Notes: generated by a model not told the origin, from the sequence alone. Numbered from the stretch's first letter, positions 7,137-16,001 are shown. The stretch is DNA of 35,183 bases from Alistipes sp. (GCA_017379015.1 JAFNXN010000001.1:1-35183), one strand, 5' to 3'. Translations and numbers: made by a program.

Positions 7137-8897
7137 ATGCCCATAGAGAAAAGATGGGTTGTCAAGCCACAGGGCGAGCGTTCTACGGTCGAGGCATTAG
7201 CCACGCAGTTGAGAATGTCGCCAGTGTTGACAAACCTACTGGTTCAGAGGGGCATAGACACCGTCGAGAAGGCTCAAAAATTCTTCTCACCATCGCTTCG
7301 CGACTTGCACGATCCGTTCCTAATGAAGGACATGGATCGCGCCGTAGAGCGCATCGAGAAGGCTGTGAAAGAGGGCGAAAAGGTAATGATCTATGGCGAC
7401 TACGATGTCGATGGAACAACTGCCGTAGCACTTGTTTACAAATTCTTAAGCCAGATCGGACACAAAAATTTGTTGTTCTACATTCCAGATCGATATGTCG
7501 ATGGTTATGGCATATCAATCCGCAGCATCGACCATGCTGTACGTAAAGGCGTCAAGCTGGTCATAGCTCTGGACTGCGGCATCAAAGCTGTCGAAAAGGT
7601 GGCCTATGCCAAAGAGAAGGGCGTAGATTTCATCATCTGCGACCACCACTTGCCCGCCGAGGAGATACCTCAGGCTGTGGCAGTATTAGATCCTAAGCGC
7701 AACGACTGCAACTATCCCTTCGATGAGTTGTCGGGATGTGGCGTTGGCTTTAAACTTGTCGAGGCTTATGCACGACGCAACAAGATCCCATTCCGCGAGA
7801 TCGAGCATCTTCTGGATCTGTTGGTTGTCAGCATCGCCTCAGATATTGTGCCTCTTGTGGACGAAAACCGCATATTGGCATACTACGGACTTCGCAAGCT
7901 CAACTCGCAGCCTTCGAAGGGACTACTCTCGATAATCAAGATTTGTGGCCTTGAGGACCACAACATCACTATCGACGACATCGTCTTCAAGATCGGTCCT
8001 CGCATCAATGCGGCGGGTCGTATGCGTATGGACGAGGATAACGAGAACGCTGCACCTTCGGGAGGTCATGCTGCCGTAAGCCTTCTTATCGAGGGTAACG
8101 AGCAGGAGGCGGCAAAGTTTGGTGAGGTCATAGACTCTTACAACCAGGACCGCAAGAGCATCGATCGTAATGTTACGCAGGAGGCTCACGACTATGTTGA
8201 GTCGAACTCCGAGCTTAAGGCGAAGAAGAGCACGGTGATATACAACCCCAAGTGGATGAAGGGTATTGTCGGCATCGTGGCATCGCGACTCATCGAGACC
8301 TACTACCGTCCTACGGTGGTGCTCACCAAGTCGAACGGCTTTGTCACTGGCTCAGCACGCTCGGTAGCTGGTTTCGACCTATATCAGGCTGTGGAGTCGT
8401 GCTCTGATCTGCTTGAGAACTTCGGTGGACACATGTACGCCGCGGGACTTACGATGAAGGAGGAGAACGTGGAGGCCTTCACAAAGCGTTTCAACGACTA
8501 TGTGGAGCAGAATATCGACCCAAGCATCCTTGTGCCTCAGGTCGACATTGATAGTGAGCTACTCTTCTCGGAGATTACCGACGAGTTCTACCGTCAGCTC
8601 AACGCCTTCCAGCCCTTTGGTCCTGGCAACACATCGCCAGTCTTTATGACCACAGGAGCAAGCAACCGAGGCGACGCAAAGCTTGTTGGCGTGGAGTGCG
8701 ACCATCTGCGCATGGACCTCATGCAACGACAGAAGCCTCACACGACGATCCCCGCGATTGCATTCCAGCAGCCTACACACTACGAGTGGGTACGTGCCGG
8801 AAAACCGATTTCTGTATGCTATCAGATTGTCGAGAACCACTATCGCGGAACAGTGTCAAAGCAGCTAAGAGTGAAGGATATAAAGCCCGAACACTAG
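7137..8897 (+). CDS. recJ: Single-stranded-DNA-specific exonuclease RecJ
   Basis: A 586-residue DHH-superfamily nuclease, a usual RecJ length. Motif I YGDYDVDG is at residues 86-93 and the DHH motif (CDHH) at 168-171. The DHHA1 part carries FGGHMYAAG around residue 430, and an OB-fold C-terminal domain follows (FQPFGPGNTSPVF). RecJ degrades single-stranded DNA 5'-to-3' in recombination and mismatch or base-excision repair. It starts 5 bp after lipB; there is no known functional link to lipoate, so the grouping is probably transcriptional only. A strong terminator follows. Confidence 0.94.
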   Translation: MPIEKRWVVKPQGERSTVEALATQLRMSPVLTNLLVQRGIDTVEKAQKFFSPSLRDLHDPFLMKDMDRAVERIEKAVKEGEKVMIYGDYDVDGTTAVALVYKFLSQIGHKNLLFYIPDRYVDGYGISIRSIDHAVRKGVKLVIALDCGIKAVEKVAYAKEKGVDFIICDHHLPAEEIPQAVAVLDPKRNDCNYPFDELSGCGVGFKLVEAYARRNKIPFREIEHLLDLLVVSIASDIVPLVDENRILAYYGLRKLNSQPSKGLLSIIKICGLEDHNITIDDIVFKIGPRINAAGRMRMDEDNENAAPSGGHAAVSLLIEGNEQEAAKFGEVIDSYNQDRKSIDRNVTQEAHDYVESNSELKAKKSTVIYNPKWMKGIVGIVASRLIETYYRPTVVLTKSNGFVTGSARSVAGFDLYQAVESCSDLLENFGGHMYAAGLTMKEENVEAFTKRFNDYVEQNIDPSILVPQVDIDSELLFSEITDEFYRQLNAFQPFGPGNTSPVFMTTGASNRGDAKLVGVECDHLRMDLMQRQKPHTTIPAIAFQQPTHYEWVRAGKPISVCYQIVENHYRGTVSKQLRVKDIKPEH

Positions 8898-8959
8898 CAG
8901 AGAACCCAAGATTGTAGGGGACAAAGATAGCAGAGGGCCCGAGAGAGGGGCTATTACAA

Positions 8960-9002
8960 AAAGAAGTGCCGTCAATGAGATAATCATCGACGGCACTTCT
9001 TT
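8960..9002. terminator. Bidirectional intrinsic terminator after recJ
   Basis: A perfect 14-bp stem, AAAGAAGTGCCGTC (8960-8973) / GACGGCACTTCTTT (8989-9002). The 15-nt loop has some further internal pairing. A-rich on the left and T-rich on the right, it serves recJ (rightward) and the converging minus-strand operon that ends at 9029. The rest of the 8898-9028 gap holds nothing else I can see. Confidence 0.9.
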
Positions 9003-9028
9003 GTCATGGGGGGCGCAAAGAGGATACT

Positions 9029-9751
9029 CTACGCAAGACTACGTATTCTCACCTCGCACACACCCTCAAGCATCTTGCTGAGTGCCTCGACATCTGTCGG
9101 CTCATCAACCTGACCATAATGGTAGGGATAGTAGATGGTTGGCTTTACCGCCTTGACAGCCTCAACAGCCTGCTCAGGAGTCATGGTATATGGCTGATTA
9201 ACACAGATAAAGGCTATGTCGATATTCTTCAACGCGCGAAGCTCCTCGGTAGGCTCCGTATCGCCCGATACGTAGATACGCACATCGTCGTCGAGCGTGA
9301 TGACATATCCGCAATCCTCTCTCTCCTTTGGATGGAACTGCAACTGATGCGATGAGGTGTTATAGGCGGCTATCGCCTCAACCTTAATATCGCGGCATGG
9401 CTCAGCCTTAGAGCCTGGCAGCATCGTAAAGCAGTTGCCCTGAAAGCCCTCGGCAGAGCTCTTATCAAGGAGTATTGATGTCTCAGCGGTGTAGAGGCTC
9501 TCGATGGCAGCCATGTCAAAGTGGTCGTAATGAGAGTGTGTGACAAGGATGACATCAGCCTTTGGAAGCCTCTCATAATCGGCATTCTCCATAACGGGAT
9601 CGACATATATTCTGCGTCCTTCATACTCTATGGCTATCGAGGCATGCGCAAAGAATGTTAGCCTTAACTTATGATCGCGAATAGTTAGCTCATCGGTTTG
9701 ATATGTTGGCTCCGATTTTTTCGCTCCAAACAACTTACTTATCAGTGACAT
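9029..9751 (-). CDS. Metallo-beta-lactamase-fold hydrolase (UlaG-like)
   Basis: A 240-residue protein with the zinc-binding HxHxDH motif THSHYDHF. It lies in the context typical of the UlaG-like / L-ascorbate-6-P lactonase-like branch: HASIAIEYEGRRIYVDPV before it and a later YVSGDTEPTEEL. There is no signal peptide, so it is cytoplasmic. Members of this group hydrolyse diverse esters, lactones or phosphodiesters, and the substrate cannot be inferred. It is the last gene of a minus-strand group, 4 bp after the alpha/beta hydrolase gene and 26 bp before the shared terminator. Confidence 0.85.
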   Translation of the reverse strand: MSLISKLFGAKKSEPTYQTDELTIRDHKLRLTFFAHASIAIEYEGRRIYVDPVMENADYERLPKADVILVTHSHYDHFDMAAIESLYTAETSILLDKSSAEGFQGNCFTMLPGSKAEPCRDIKVEAIAAYNTSSHQLQFHPKEREDCGYVITLDDDVRIYVSGDTEPTEELRALKNIDIAFICVNQPYTMTPEQAVEAVKAVKPTIYYPYHYGQVDEPTDVEALSKMLEGVCEVRIRSLA

Positions 9752-9755
9752 AGGC

Positions 9756-10727
9756 TCAATATTTTATATTATTAACAAAATCGACAATAGTACTCACAAG
9801 ACCATCGGTTAATGGTGCCTTTGCATTAACGTAGATGTTGACCACCTGCTCGACACGATCTTTAGAGTTAAAATCCTTGAGCACGTGGGTCATACGTTCA
9901 AAGGTAATATGCTTGGCATTAGGTGCTACCTCAGCAATGCGGTCGCCATTATCCGTAGATACCTGGATGTCGTTGCCACCCGTTATAACGAGCATAGGCA
10001 GCGAGATACCACGTGCAAGCTCTGCGGGCTCGTACCTCATATTGCTGATGAGGAATGGCTGCACCGTAGGATGGAAAAGCGATAGCAACTCCTTTGGAAT
10101 ATCTGCCTCAGGGACCATCTCACCACTCTTAAGGCGAGTGAGGATCTTGCTCGACAGCACCACAAGCGACATATACTGCGGCATGAGCTGCTGATTAAGC
10201 TGCTTGAGGAGTATCTTATCCATAGCATAACCTGGGGCACATAGGAGCACCACGCCATCAAGAGGACAACCCTCGCGACTAGCAGCCACAAGCGAGATAA
10301 GACCTCCCTCGCTATGTCCCGCCATGATAACACGCCTAAAACCCTTATCACGCAGATAGTTAGCACACTCTAGCGCATCATCCACAAAGTCGTCAAATAC
10401 TAAATTGGGGATCTCCGCAGGATCAATCCTACTTGCTCCAATGGCACGCTTATCGTAGCGCAACACCGCAAAGCCACTCTCAACAAGTGCATGGGAAAGC
10501 ATCTTGTAGCTATACGTATTGAGGTTGAGCTGCGAATTGCCGTTGCGATCGGTAGGTCCTGACCCAGCAACGATAACTAGAGCTGTATCACTACCCTTCT
10601 CGGGTTGTGCAAGTGTTGCATAGAGCGTACCCCAGCTACACGAGATGCCAACCTCCACCTCGACACTCTGCGCAAAGAGAGGAAGTGAGAGGGCGAGCAT
10701 AATAAAAAGTAGTGTTATCCTTCTCAT
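9756..10727 (-). CDS. Secreted alpha/beta hydrolase (serine esterase-like)
   Basis: 323 residues with a signal peptide (MRRITLLFIMLALSLPLFAQ). The alpha/beta-hydrolase core shows the oxyanion region IVAGSGPTDRNGN, the nucleophile elbow GHSEGG, a likely acid in TGGNDIQV and a catalytic His in FERMTHVLKDF. It resembles the periplasmic hydrolases found widely in Bacteroidota; the substrate is unknown, with an acyl or peptide ester likely. The ATG at 10727 is preferred over one 51 bp upstream, because only the shorter form begins with the signal peptide. It lies 13 bp after xerD and 4 bp before the metallo-hydrolase gene, indicating one operon. Confidence 0.85.
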   Translation of the reverse strand: MRRITLLFIMLALSLPLFAQSVEVEVGISCSWGTLYATLAQPEKGSDTALVIVAGSGPTDRNGNSQLNLNTYSYKMLSHALVESGFAVLRYDKRAIGASRIDPAEIPNLVFDDFVDDALECANYLRDKGFRRVIMAGHSEGGLISLVAASREGCPLDGVVLLCAPGYAMDKILLKQLNQQLMPQYMSLVVLSSKILTRLKSGEMVPEADIPKELLSLFHPTVQPFLISNMRYEPAELARGISLPMLVITGGNDIQVSTDNGDRIAEVAPNAKHITFERMTHVLKDFNSKDRVEQVVNIYVNAKAPLTDGLVSTIVDFVNNIKY

Positions 10728-10740
10728 AATCAATACCAAC

Positions 10741-11646
10741 TTAAAGTTTAACATCTGCAAACGAATCCTCAACGACACGCCCCAAGCGGTGCGAGTCGAG
10801 ATGGGTATAAATCTCCGTTGTCACAATACTCTCATGGCCCAACAGCTCCTGCACCTGACGGATGTTAGCACCTCCCTCAAGTAGGTGGGTAGCGTATGAG
10901 TGACGCAGGGTGTGGGGGCTAATCTGCTTATCTATACCAGCATTTAGTGCCGCACTACGTATTATGTTAAAGACCATGACACGCGTAAGTGGCATGCCAC
11001 GATTATTCAAGAATAGCGTCTGCTCGGATCTAAACTTAGGCAATCTATGCTCCATGTAGAGCTGTATCTTGTCGCGTGCCGCCGAACTTACCGGAACAAC
11101 ACGCTGCTTATCGCCCTTGCCAACAACACGAATAAACCCCTCACCAAAGAAGAGGTCACTAAGACGCAGCGTCACAAGCTCCGAGACACGAAGCCCACAC
11201 GAGTACAACACCTCGACAATGGCACTATCACGGCACCCCTTCGAGGTATTAATATCGAATGTGGCAAGCATAGCATCGATCTCCTGGAGAGTGAGCGTAT
11301 CGGGGAGCATACGACTAGGCTTCGGCGACTTGACAAATTCGGTTGGCAGTTGCTCAATACGATCGCTGAAAAGCAGATAGTTGTAGAGGCTCTTGATGCC
11401 ACTCAAGCGTCGTGCCTGCGACGAGCCACTACGACCCTTATCATAGAGCCAGCCCATGTAACGCTCAATCATCACACCCTCAACACCCTCAGGAGCAACA
11501 CCATACCAACGAAGAATATAGTGCATAAACTCGTCGAAATCGCGTCGATAAGCATCCACACTATTTTGCGATAGACGCTTCTCAAGACGAATATAACGAA
11601 GGTACTCCTCTCTAATTTTCTCCCACTTTTTAGCGCACTCTGCCAT
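10741..11646 (-). CDS. xerD: Tyrosine recombinase XerD
   Basis: 301 residues, the normal XerC/XerD size. An N-terminal SAM-like core-binding domain ([20 protein letters not shown]) is followed by the catalytic domain. That domain carries Arg in SCGLRVSEL, Lys in [13 protein letters not shown], the HxxR box ([12 protein letters not shown]), His in LLGHESI and the nucleophile Tyr in TTEIYTH. It works with a partner recombinase at dif to resolve chromosome dimers; XerD rather than XerC is a best guess from overall similarity. The start is placed at [10 protein letters not shown]; an in-frame ATG 36 bp upstream would run into the divergent prmA promoter. First gene of the xerD-hydrolase-metallohydrolase group. 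Confidence 0.92.
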   Translation of the reverse strand: MAECAKKWEKIREEYLRYIRLEKRLSQNSVDAYRRDFDEFMHYILRWYGVAPEGVEGVMIERYMGWLYDKGRSGSSQARRLSGIKSLYNYLLFSDRIEQLPTEFVKSPKPSRMLPDTLTLQEIDAMLATFDINTSKGCRDSAIVEVLYSCGLRVSELVTLRLSDLFFGEGFIRVVGKGDKQRVVPVSSAARDKIQLYMEHRLPKFRSEQTLFLNNRGMPLTRVMVFNIIRSAALNAGIDKQISPHTLRHSYATHLLEGGANIRQVQELLGHESIVTTEIYTHLDSHRLGRVVEDSFADVKL

Positions 11647-11654
11647 ATTATTTC

Positions 11655-11732
11655 TATCTTTGCCGTCGTATAAGACGGTCACTCAACATGGGCCTCATAG
11701 CATTAATGAGCTGCCCAGGTGATGAATCATCA
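11655..11732 (+). repeat. Leader element, copy 1 (promoter, palindrome, small peptide frame)
   Basis: This segment is similar to 33491-33567. It begins with a TATCTTTG -7 box (11655-11662). Next comes a palindrome, CCGTC/GACGG (11663-11667 and 11674-11678), then CAACATG and a frame reading MGLIALMSCPGDESS from 11688. In the RNA, GGGCCTCAT (11690-11698) can pair with ATGAG (11706-11710) plus GCCC (11713-11716), sequestering the start codon. Unlike the other copies, the frame has no stop and runs on, in phase, into prmA. Confidence 0.6.
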
Positions 11733-11740
11733 ATACCCTA

Positions 11741-11765
11741 TTGTATCTCAGGTGTAAAGATACAA
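11741..11765 (+). other. Hairpin in the prmA leader
   Basis: An 8-bp inverted repeat, TTGTATCT (11741-11748) / AGATACAA (11758-11765), with a 9-nt loop, followed by AAATTATTTT. It is too AT-rich for a strong terminator but could act as a leader structure between the small frame at 11688 and the prmA start. Confidence 0.35.
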
Positions 11766-11807
11766 AAATTATTTTACATAATATCACGCATAACCAATAT
11801 TTTGACC

Positions 11808-12668
11808 ATGAAGCGATACGTAGAACTATGCTTCGAGTGCGACACACTCGACAAGGCTGAGATTGCGACAGCCTTCCTTGCCGACTACGCCACCGAGAGT
11901 TTCGACACGCGCACCACGGAGAGTGGAGTGAACCTTCTTGTATATATCGCACAAGAGGAGTGGATGGCATGCCGCGAGGAGGCAATTCTCTCTATTGCCG
12001 AATATGGTCGTCTTGTGGAGGAGAGGGAGATCGAGACGGAGAATTGGAACGCCCGCTGGGAGGAGGAGAGCTTTCACCCTGTAGTTCTTGAGAATGTGGG
12101 TTGCAAGGCTCAACGCGTGGTAATACGCGCTCCACACCATAGTGTTGACATCGACGACAATAGCATCGATGTTATAGTATCGCCACAGATGTCGTTTGGC
12201 TCGGGACACCACAACACTACGCGCCTTATGTGTCGTCATATACTATCGACCGAACCACTAGATAGCCTTCTTGACGTGGGTTGTGGCACAGGCGTACTCT
12301 CGATAGTTGCCCTAAAGAGCATTGCCCAACAAGCTGACGCCATCGACATAGATCCTTGGTCGACAACAAGTGCTGAGGAGGCAGCTAGGCTCAACGGCAT
12401 AGAGTCACGCCTAAGGATTATCCTCGGCACAGTGGAGCAAATCGCGGGCAGGAGCTACGATATGGTGGTGGCAAACATCAATCGCAACATAATACTCAAT
12501 GATCTAGATCGCTATGTTGAGGCTCTCAACGAGGGTGGTTATCTGCTACTTAGCGGCTTCCTTGAGCAGGATTGCGACACGATACTACGTGCCACTGCAA
12601 CTCACAATCTACGCCTCGTAGATACCCTTTCAGATGAGGGGTGGGTGGCTCTCAAACTACAAAAATAG
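11808..12668 (+). CDS. prmA: Ribosomal protein L11 methyltransferase
   Basis: 286 residues. The C-terminal class-I SAM-dependent methyltransferase domain has motif I LLDVGCGTGVLSI, an acidic motif II (AIDIDPWS) and the PrmA-type ANINRNI motif in place of NPPY. The N-terminal domain positions L11. PrmA trimethylates several amines of L11 in the cytoplasm. The start MKRYVELCFE matches normal Bacteroidota PrmA. An upstream ATG at 11688 is in the same frame with no stop and would add 40 residues, but those belong to the repeated leader element and are probably not part of the enzyme. The WbqC-like gene follows after 12 bp. Confidence 0.93.
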   Translation: MKRYVELCFECDTLDKAEIATAFLADYATESFDTRTTESGVNLLVYIAQEEWMACREEAILSIAEYGRLVEEREIETENWNARWEEESFHPVVLENVGCKAQRVVIRAPHHSVDIDDNSIDVIVSPQMSFGSGHHNTTRLMCRHILSTEPLDSLLDVGCGTGVLSIVALKSIAQQADAIDIDPWSTTSAEEAARLNGIESRLRIILGTVEQIAGRSYDMVVANINRNIILNDLDRYVEALNEGGYLLLSGFLEQDCDTILRATATHNLRLVDTLSDEGWVALKLQK

Positions 12669-12680
12669 GATCTGCAGATT

Positions 12681-13283
12681 ATGATTATACTACCATCACT
12701 ATATTTTGGCTCTACGGAGTATTGGACAGCCATCGTCAAGGGTGGCGACGAGGTGGTCATCGACCTTGGAGAGAACTATGTGAAGCGTTCGGAGCGCAAC
12801 CGCACGGAGATAATGACCGCCGGTGGTGTAATGCAACTATCGGTACATCTTGAGCGAGCAAACCGACCACGACAGCCTATGCGTTCGATGCGCATCGACT
12901 ACTCGAAACGTTGGCAACATCAGCACCTCATAGCGATGGAGTCGGCATATCGCTCCTCACCCTACTACGACTACTATGCCGACCGCTTTACGAAGCTCTA
13001 CCAGCGCGAGTGGCACTACCTCGTAGACCTAAACCTTGCAACTCTCGAGGAGGTCTGCTCCCTGCTTAAACGCCCCATGCCACGCCTCTCGGAGAGCTAT
13101 ATCGAGGCATCAGAGAGCGATATAGACCTGCGCACAAAGCAGCGCGCGACAGAGTTTGTTGCCGCACCATACATTCAGGTATTTAGCGATAGGTTTGACT
13201 TCGCACCTAGACTCTCGATATACGACTTGCTGATGTGCGAGGGTCCCGCAACTAACGAGGTACTCGCATCTTGTCGACTCTAA
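12681..13283 (+). CDS. WbqC-like family protein
   Basis: 200 residues. The N-terminal LPSLYFGSTEYWTAIVKGGD and the following NRTEIMTAGGVMQLSVHLER are typical of the WbqC-like family, with conserved aromatic and His residues such as WQHQHL and SPYYDYYAD. Some members lie in O-antigen clusters, but the Bacteroidota versions usually stand apart from them, and no biochemical role is established to my knowledge. It is co-transcribed with prmA. Its 3' end overlaps the converging GH2-like gene by 32 bp, with no terminator between them. Confidence 0.8.
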   Translation: MIILPSLYFGSTEYWTAIVKGGDEVVIDLGENYVKRSERNRTEIMTAGGVMQLSVHLERANRPRQPMRSMRIDYSKRWQHQHLIAMESAYRSSPYYDYYADRFTKLYQREWHYLVDLNLATLEEVCSLLKRPMPRLSESYIEASESDIDLRTKQRATEFVAAPYIQVFSDRFDFAPRLSIYDLLMCEGPATNEVLASCRL

Positions 13284-15255
13284 GCGTAACTGAGTCACGA
13301 CATACGCCAGCAGCGTCGTAGAGGCGCACAACACTCTCATCGTCGATGCGTACCGAGTGTGCCTCCCACACTACGGGCGACACGGCACTAAGCGAAACGC
13401 TCTCACCATCGACCGTAAGAAGTGGCTCCGACGAGCAGTAGACTTTGATTGTTTGCTGCTCCTCGCATCGATTTGACCAACGACGCTCCGCGATATAGTA
13501 GGTAGGCTCGCTCTTATTCCACAGCGCGCGATAGAGGTAGAATATATCCTTTCGTCGCTGATGATCAAAATCGACAATACCAGAGTAGCATATACCTTGT
13601 GGGCGATACATCGAGGCGTAATCGTACATATTATCGATCCACGTACCCCAGAATATTGCAGCCTCCGAGAGTAGCGACGAGTAACTCTCATGCATAATGG
13701 TATTAGTACGCTCGGGGCGGAACCAACTATCATACTCCATGCGTCGAACAATATCTGCCACATGATCTATTGCCCCCTGCTCGCCATAGCATACTCCATA
13801 ACGTAGCTCGCTAAAACGCTTATTATCCTTAAGCTGGCGACACCACACACGAATATCCTCATACGAGCCACGCAACCAACCAACATTTTGACGTAGCACA
13901 ATAAGATCGGTCACAAAGTTAATGTCGCCATCCGAGTTGCTACACCCTACCGTAGGGCGCGACGGATCAATCTCGTGTGCTATATCGTTGAGTTCCTTAA
14001 CATAACACACAACATCATCGCCCATCTGGCTTACAAAGTTAAAGACACCCCACATAACCACAGATGGGTGGTTGTAGTTCTGGTAAATCACCTCACGAAG
14101 CTGCTCAAAGCCATTGTTGCGATACTGCATCGTTGGGTAGTAACATATATCGGCAAAGAGCACCGAGTTGCGAGCAAAGGGCGAGTCGATCCACACCATC
14201 ATACCCTCCTTATCACACTCATTGTAGAGCGTAGGAAGATGCGGACCGATCACAGATCGAAGTGCCGTAGCACCCATCTCGCGAATATCGCTCAGATCCT
14301 CAAGCAGATGACTCTCGGTAAGTGCCATGCCGCAGCCCTTGCGGTCGTGAGCTAAGTTAACGCCACACACATCAACACTCTTGCCATTGATACACAGCCT
14401 GTTATCGTCGCCAATTGTCACCGACCTAAAGCCAGTCTTAAAGCGTACCACATCACTAGGCTTAGCGATATCGCCTAGATATACCTCGACAGTATACAAA
14501 TATGGATGCTCGGGGCTCCAAAGCTCAGGATAGTCGATACTAAACGGCAGCTCCAAGAGATGATCCTTAACACTCTTCTCAGTCTTGGTCGTATAGCTCT
14601 TCACCTCATACCCGTCGACACCCACAAAGCGCACCATAACGGGGTGATTGCCCGCATCGAGGGTCGAGACATGCACCTTGACCGTACCCGACACACGTGA
14701 CTCCTTGACATCCTTCTGCACCACAAAGACACCATCCGACGAGTAGAACGTTGGCGATATTATGTTACGATTCGTAACAATTAGCTCCACATCGCGATAG
14801 ATACCTCCGTAGAGGTCGTAGTCCGTCGAGATGGGTAGCATTCCGCTATGGTGGTTATTCGACACCACCACACGAATAGAGTTGGTCTCGCCATAGCGCA
14901 CCTTGTCGGTGATCTCCACGGTAAATGCCGTATAAGGACCAGCGTGCTCGGTAACGTAAGAGCCATTCACAAAGAGGGTTGCGATGTCGCTCACACCACC
15001 AAAGCGCAAGAATAGTCGCTTGCCTCGAAACTCATCAGGGATGCGTATCTGACGCTGATAGTACGCCGTAGCTTGCTCAATTCCATCAAGACTCCAGCTA
15101 TGAGGTAGCGACACCACCTCGGGCTCAAATCTTCCCTCGGACATAATACTAAAACGCCAGCTATCGTTAAGCGGGTAGTGCGTACGTGTAGAGGGCTCTG
15201 CAGCCGAGAGAAGTGTTGCTAAAAAGAGTGATATTATTGTTAAAAAGAGTCGCAT
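13252..15255 (-). CDS. Secreted glycoside hydrolase family 2-like protein, probably catalytically inactive
   Basis: 667 residues with a signal peptide (MRLFLTIISLFLATLLSAA), so periplasmic or exported. The order matches GH2 enzymes: sugar-binding jelly roll (about 25-180), immunoglobulin-like domain (about 190-290), then a TIM barrel (CGVNLAHDRKGCGMALTESH, HPSVVMWGVFN, WGTWIDNMYDYAS). Key active-site positions differ from the family. The usual acid/base ...W-x-x-x-N-E reads N406-F407. The usual nucleophile motif S-E-Y-G reads C489-Y490-G491-E492. The RTAHYPH-type motif reads RSVIGPH. It may bind glycans without cleaving them. The frame is intact, so it is not an obvious pseudogene. The start at 15255 is chosen for the signal peptide. 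It has its own promoter (15276-15283). Confidence 0.8.
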   Translation of the reverse strand: MRLFLTIISLFLATLLSAAEPSTRTHYPLNDSWRFSIMSEGRFEPEVVSLPHSWSLDGIEQATAYYQRQIRIPDEFRGKRLFLRFGGVSDIATLFVNGSYVTEHAGPYTAFTVEITDKVRYGETNSIRVVVSNNHHSGMLPISTDYDLYGGIYRDVELIVTNRNIISPTFYSSDGVFVVQKDVKESRVSGTVKVHVSTLDAGNHPVMVRFVGVDGYEVKSYTTKTEKSVKDHLLELPFSIDYPELWSPEHPYLYTVEVYLGDIAKPSDVVRFKTGFRSVTIGDDNRLCINGKSVDVCGVNLAHDRKGCGMALTESHLLEDLSDIREMGATALRSVIGPHLPTLYNECDKEGMMVWIDSPFARNSVLFADICYYPTMQYRNNGFEQLREVIYQNYNHPSVVMWGVFNFVSQMGDDVVCYVKELNDIAHEIDPSRPTVGCSNSDGDINFVTDLIVLRQNVGWLRGSYEDIRVWCRQLKDNKRFSELRYGVCYGEQGAIDHVADIVRRMEYDSWFRPERTNTIMHESYSSLLSEAAIFWGTWIDNMYDYASMYRPQGICYSGIVDFDHQRRKDIFYLYRALWNKSEPTYYIAERRWSNRCEEQQTIKVYCSSEPLLTVDGESVSLSAVSPVVWEAHSVRIDDESVVRLYDAAGVCRDSVTLRVDKMRVPR

Positions 15256-15275
15256 AATAGGTATTTTGTTAGGTG

Positions 15276-15283
15276 CAAATATA
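15276..15283 (-). promoter_or_regulatory. -7 box of the GH2-like gene
   Basis: Reads TATATTTG on the minus strand, an exact TAnnTTTG match, 20 bp before the ATG. Back-to-back with the cvpA promoter. Confidence 0.55.
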
Positions 15284-15304
15284 CAAATAAACAAAAAACA
15301 TTGC

Positions 15305-15312
15305 TAACTTTG
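15305..15312 (+). promoter_or_regulatory. cvpA -7 box
   Basis: TAACTTTG matches TAnnTTTG, 29 bp before the cvpA ATG. It probably starts the cvpA-rsgA-trmH-aminotransferase transcript that ends at 18888. Confidence 0.6.
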
Positions 15313-15341
15313 CACAATAATAAATATAAATTTTGACAGTT

Positions 15342-15989
15342 ATGATAGACATCATCGTTATAATATGCCTCGTCTGGGCACTCATCCTAGGAATTAAGCG
15401 TGGATTTGTTGCCCAGCTATGCCATCTCATCGGCTTATACATGGCACTGCTCATTGCGCCAAAGTATGCCACCGAAGTAGGCGCACTAGTCATGGACGAC
15501 CCTGGCAAGGCATATCTCGCAGGGTTCATTCTAATCGTTGCAGCAGCTGCCGCACTGGTCTGGATCATAGCCCCACTCATCAAAGCCATAATCATCTGGC
15601 GACCCATGAAGGGCATTGACGCTCTGCTTGGTGCTCTGCTCAACGTGGCACTTACCGTGGTTATCATATCAGCCCTATTCTCAATATTTGATCGCATCAA
15701 CATCAGCCCCAACATCCGCCAAGAGGCTCTTGCAGAGATTGTTGAGAATCACAGCGAGGGGGATATTCGCCAGAGGGTGACGGCACTTAGCCAAGCCGAT
15801 ATAGATGGTGAGATGCGCCAATATTTCGAGCATAAATATGTCGATTACACGACCCTTGAGGAGTCAATATGCTTCTACCCGCTAGCCGAGCTAGGCACAA
15901 AGCTAATACCCTCGATTCGCTTTTTTGACGAGACGATACGCCAAGAGGCTGAGAGGGCGATTAACGAGCAGATATTCTTCAATTTTTAA
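15342..15989 (+). CDS. cvpA: CvpA-family membrane protein
   Basis: 215 residues with about four transmembrane segments in the first 120 residues (DIIVIICLVWALILG, LIGLYMALLIA, AGFILIVAAAAALVWII, LLNVALTVVIISALFSI). The family signature GIKRGF near the N-terminus and the amphipathic KGIDALLGALLN stretch are present. The C-terminal third is soluble. CvpA is needed for colicin V production in E. coli and supports envelope stress tolerance in several bacteria; the mechanism is unknown. The ATG at 15342 is chosen because earlier in-frame codons are non-ATG. First gene of a four-gene run. Confidence 0.85.
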   Translation: MIDIIVIICLVWALILGIKRGFVAQLCHLIGLYMALLIAPKYATEVGALVMDDPGKAYLAGFILIVAAAAALVWIIAPLIKAIIIWRPMKGIDALLGALLNVALTVVIISALFSIFDRINISPNIRQEALAEIVENHSEGDIRQRVTALSQADIDGEMRQYFEHKYVDYTTLEESICFYPLAELGTKLIPSIRFFDETIRQEAERAINEQIFFNF

Positions 15990-16001
15990 TCCTCGCTTAC
16001 G

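Noticed and set aside
10728-10778. 17-residue upstream extension of the alpha/beta hydrolase
   Set aside because: It would place charged residues ahead of the signal peptide and would overlap the end of xerD.
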